Shown piece after piece: positions 62,547-64,000 of a DNA stretch of 64,000 nucleotides (position 1 is its first letter; the number at the start of each line of letters is the position of its first letter). Under the pieces are notes generated by a model. It saw only the letters and a list, made by a program, of their open reading frames with translations. It had not been told where the DNA came from and made no database searches. The position numbers and the translations under genes were made by a program. Source of the stretch: Saprospiraceae bacterium (lineage in GTDB: Bacteria > Bacteroidota > Bacteroidia > Chitinophagales > Saprospiraceae); NCBI GenBank assembly GCA_028280415.1, contig JANQLV010000048.1, positions 62,001 through 126,000 on the forward strand. Direction: 5' to 3'.

Positions 62547-64000
62547 TGAACACAAAAGAAAACAAAATGAGGGATTTAATTATTACGGCGATTTGTTTGC
62601 TATTCATGATAAATATGAATGCGCAGGATGGACATTACTCCCAGATTAGAATGAATCCTCTATATCTGAATCCGGCATTGATAGGTGGGGATAATAATAT
62701 GATTAGAGTAGGTGGGATATATCGCTCACAGTGGAAAGCTATTAATGCACAATATGCAAATTACAGTTTTTTCATTGACGGAAAATTTAAAAACTTTTCA
62801 TTGGGACTATTGGTTGACCAGAGTAAAGCCGGAGAATTGGGATATAAAAAATCGAACACCTTGTTTTCTGCCGGTTATCGAAAACTACTGAATGATGGAT
62901 ATAATTCTTTATCAATCGGTGCACAAATAGGTGTCAATCAATCTATTATCGATCTCAATCAACAAACTTTTGATAATCAATATGCACCGGGCATAGGTTT
63001 CGATTTAAGCCAGCCTAGCGGAGAACAGTTTACAAGCGGAAGAATGAGTGCCAACACCATCAATATTGGTCTGGCTTATAATTTTGATATCGAAAGAACA
63101 GTTCCGATAATTGGAGAACTTGGTCTGGCGATCTATCATGCTAATGCCCCTCAACTCACTTCGATCAATGGGGAGTTTATCAATATTCCCCGCAGATTGG
63201 TTTTACACGGTCAGGTACTATTTCAAGTGAAAGAAAATTTTGGTTTGGAACCAACGGCGATGTATATGGGGCAGGGTAGTGCCCGGGAAATTTTGTTGGG
63301 AGTCAATTTTGATTTTAACCGGAGTGACAGTACCGGCTTCAAATTAGGTGTGGCACATCGACTGGCGGATGCTTTTGTATTTAAAGCCCAGTTTACAAGG
63401 AAAAATATGGTATTTGGCCTTGGCTTCGATTATAATGTTTCAAAACTGAAACAGGCCGGAAATTTGAATAATGCAGTAGAATTATCAATGATTTTCAATA
63501 TTCCCTTCAAAGGTGGCTTGGGAGAAATTAAAGATACGGATGGAGATGGTATCAGTGACAGAAGAGATGAATGTCCCAATGTACCCGGATTAAAAGCGCT
63601 GAAAGGCTGTCCGGAAGCATTAGGGACGCGCGAAGAAATACCGATTCAGCCAAGTGGTGCGGATTACGATAAGGATGGTATTTTGGATGTCAATGATTTA
63701 TGCCCTTACGAATATGGCTATGTGCAATTTCAGGGCTGTAATGATCAGGATGGCGATGGAATCTGGGATTATGTAGATGTTTGCCCTTCTTTGCCCGGAA
63801 AGAAAGAGAACCAGGGTTGTCCGGTAGAAATTCCGGGGATTGATAGCGACAATGATGGGATTCCCGATCGATTTGATAAATGCATTTATATCAAAGGCGT
63901 GGAAGAATTTGACGGCTGCCCGGATACCGATGAAGATGGTATTTCAGATTTAAAAGATGAATGTCCCTATGTAAAAGGACTATTGAGCCGCAATGGATGC
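62546..64000 (+). CDS. PorP/SprF-family protein with thrombospondin type 3 repeats, cassette B, 3'-truncated by window edge
   Basis: 485 codons are visible and the frame stays open to the window end. A Sec signal ends MINMNAQ and the family start DGHYSQIRMNPLYLNPALIG follows. The barrel runs to about residue 320 (IYRSQWKAINAQYANYSFFI, LLVDQSKAGELGYKKSN). From about 328 there are five calcium-binding thrombospondin type 3 repeats: DTDGDGISDRRDECPNVPG, DYDKDGILDVNDLCP, DQDGDGIWDYVDVCP, DSDNDGIPDRFDKC and DTDEDGISDLKDECP. In related proteins such repeats lead to an OmpA peptidoglycan-binding domain, probably just outside the window. The start overlaps the cargo stop (TAATG). It is a clear gene despite having no stop in view. 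Confidence 0.9.
   Translation, partial: MNTKENKMRDLIITAICLLFMINMNAQDGHYSQIRMNPLYLNPALIGGDNNMIRVGGIYRSQWKAINAQYANYSFFIDGKFKNFSLGLLVDQSKAGELGYKKSNTLFSAGYRKLLNDGYNSLSIGAQIGVNQSIIDLNQQTFDNQYAPGIGFDLSQPSGEQFTSGRMSANTINIGLAYNFDIERTVPIIGELGLAIYHANAPQLTSINGEFINIPRRLVLHGQVLFQVKENFGLEPTAMYMGQGSAREILLGVNFDFNRSDSTGFKLGVAHRLADAFVFKAQFTRKNMVFGLGFDYNVSKLKQAGNLNNAVELSMIFNIPFKGGLGEIKDTDGDGISDRRDECPNVPGLKALKGCPEALGTREEIPIQPSGADYDKDGILDVNDLCPYEYGYVQFQGCNDQDGDGIWDYVDVCPSLPGKKENQGCPVEIPGIDSDNDGIPDRFDKCIYIKGVEEFDGCPDTDEDGISDLKDECPYVKGLLSRNGC

Noticed and set aside
1-64000. tRNA, rRNA, CRISPR arrays, transposases, integrases, prophage genes
   Set aside because: No TpsiC-like tRNA signature in gene gaps, no regularly spaced repeats and no mobile-element protein motifs were found.

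Overview
The window looks like chromosome from an aerobic, probably marine or soil member of the phylum Bacteroidota, most likely a Saprospiria- or Chitinophagia-like lineage. The evidence is type IX secretion (T9SS) C-terminal sorting domains of types A and B, PorP/SprF-family outer-membrane proteins, Bacteroidota promoter cores (TAnnTTTG), ParA-ParB next to a DUF5683 protein, a DUF5686 outer-membrane protein with a carboxypeptidase-like N-terminus, and many Sec lipoproteins. No rRNA, tRNA, CRISPR array, transposase or prophage gene was seen. The genus cannot be fixed from sequence alone.

Layout. 1-3.2 kb: phosphorus scavenging (the end of an endonuclease/exonuclease/phosphatase-family protein, a PhoA-type alkaline phosphatase lipoprotein, and a convergent PhoX-like protein). 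3.7-7.8 kb: Fe-S carrier genes (mrp, NifU C-terminal domain) coupled to pyrF, small membrane proteins and a polysaccharide deacetylase. 7.8-23.3 kb: envelope and housekeeping genes (PDZ/T9SS protein, DnaQ-type exonuclease fused to GIY-YIG, NamZ-like muramidase, helix-hairpin-helix outer-membrane protein, type II glutamine synthetase, OmpA-like protein, an ECF sigma factor with a membrane partner, DUF5686 protein). 23.4-31.4 kb: HMG-CoA lyase, an AT-rich accessory patch with a PIN-domain toxin-antitoxin pair and an aegerolysin-like protein, a 960-residue T9SS cargo, a helical-repeat protein and an Mpo1-like protein. 31.4-42.6 kb: secreted proteins and lipoproteins, parAB, a metallo-hydrolase, an FMN reductase, a TolB-like lipoprotein, an oligopeptide-binding lipoprotein and lipB.

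43.1-54.3 kb is an exopolysaccharide locus, all on the plus strand with many overlapping genes: export lipoprotein, chain-length regulator with a degenerate kinase domain, flippase, three GT4-like glycosyltransferases, a ligase/polymerase, an acyltransferase and an unusual protein with a thymidylate-kinase-like C-terminus.

54.3-64 kb is the most striking part. It holds two successive paralogous cassettes of the same order: a DUF1972 glycosyltransferase (391 residues in both), a secreted six-bladed NHL propeller with a PKD module and a type B T9SS sorting domain, and a PorP/SprF-family outer-membrane protein. Each cassette is preceded by a sequence matching the sigma-54 -24/-12 consensus with correct spacing. 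The second PorP carries thrombospondin type 3 repeats and runs off the window. My inference is a duplicated, RpoN-controlled surface-display module in which a propeller adhesin is exported by T9SS, held by its own PorP/SprF partner and possibly decorated by, or anchored to, the glycan made by the linked locus.
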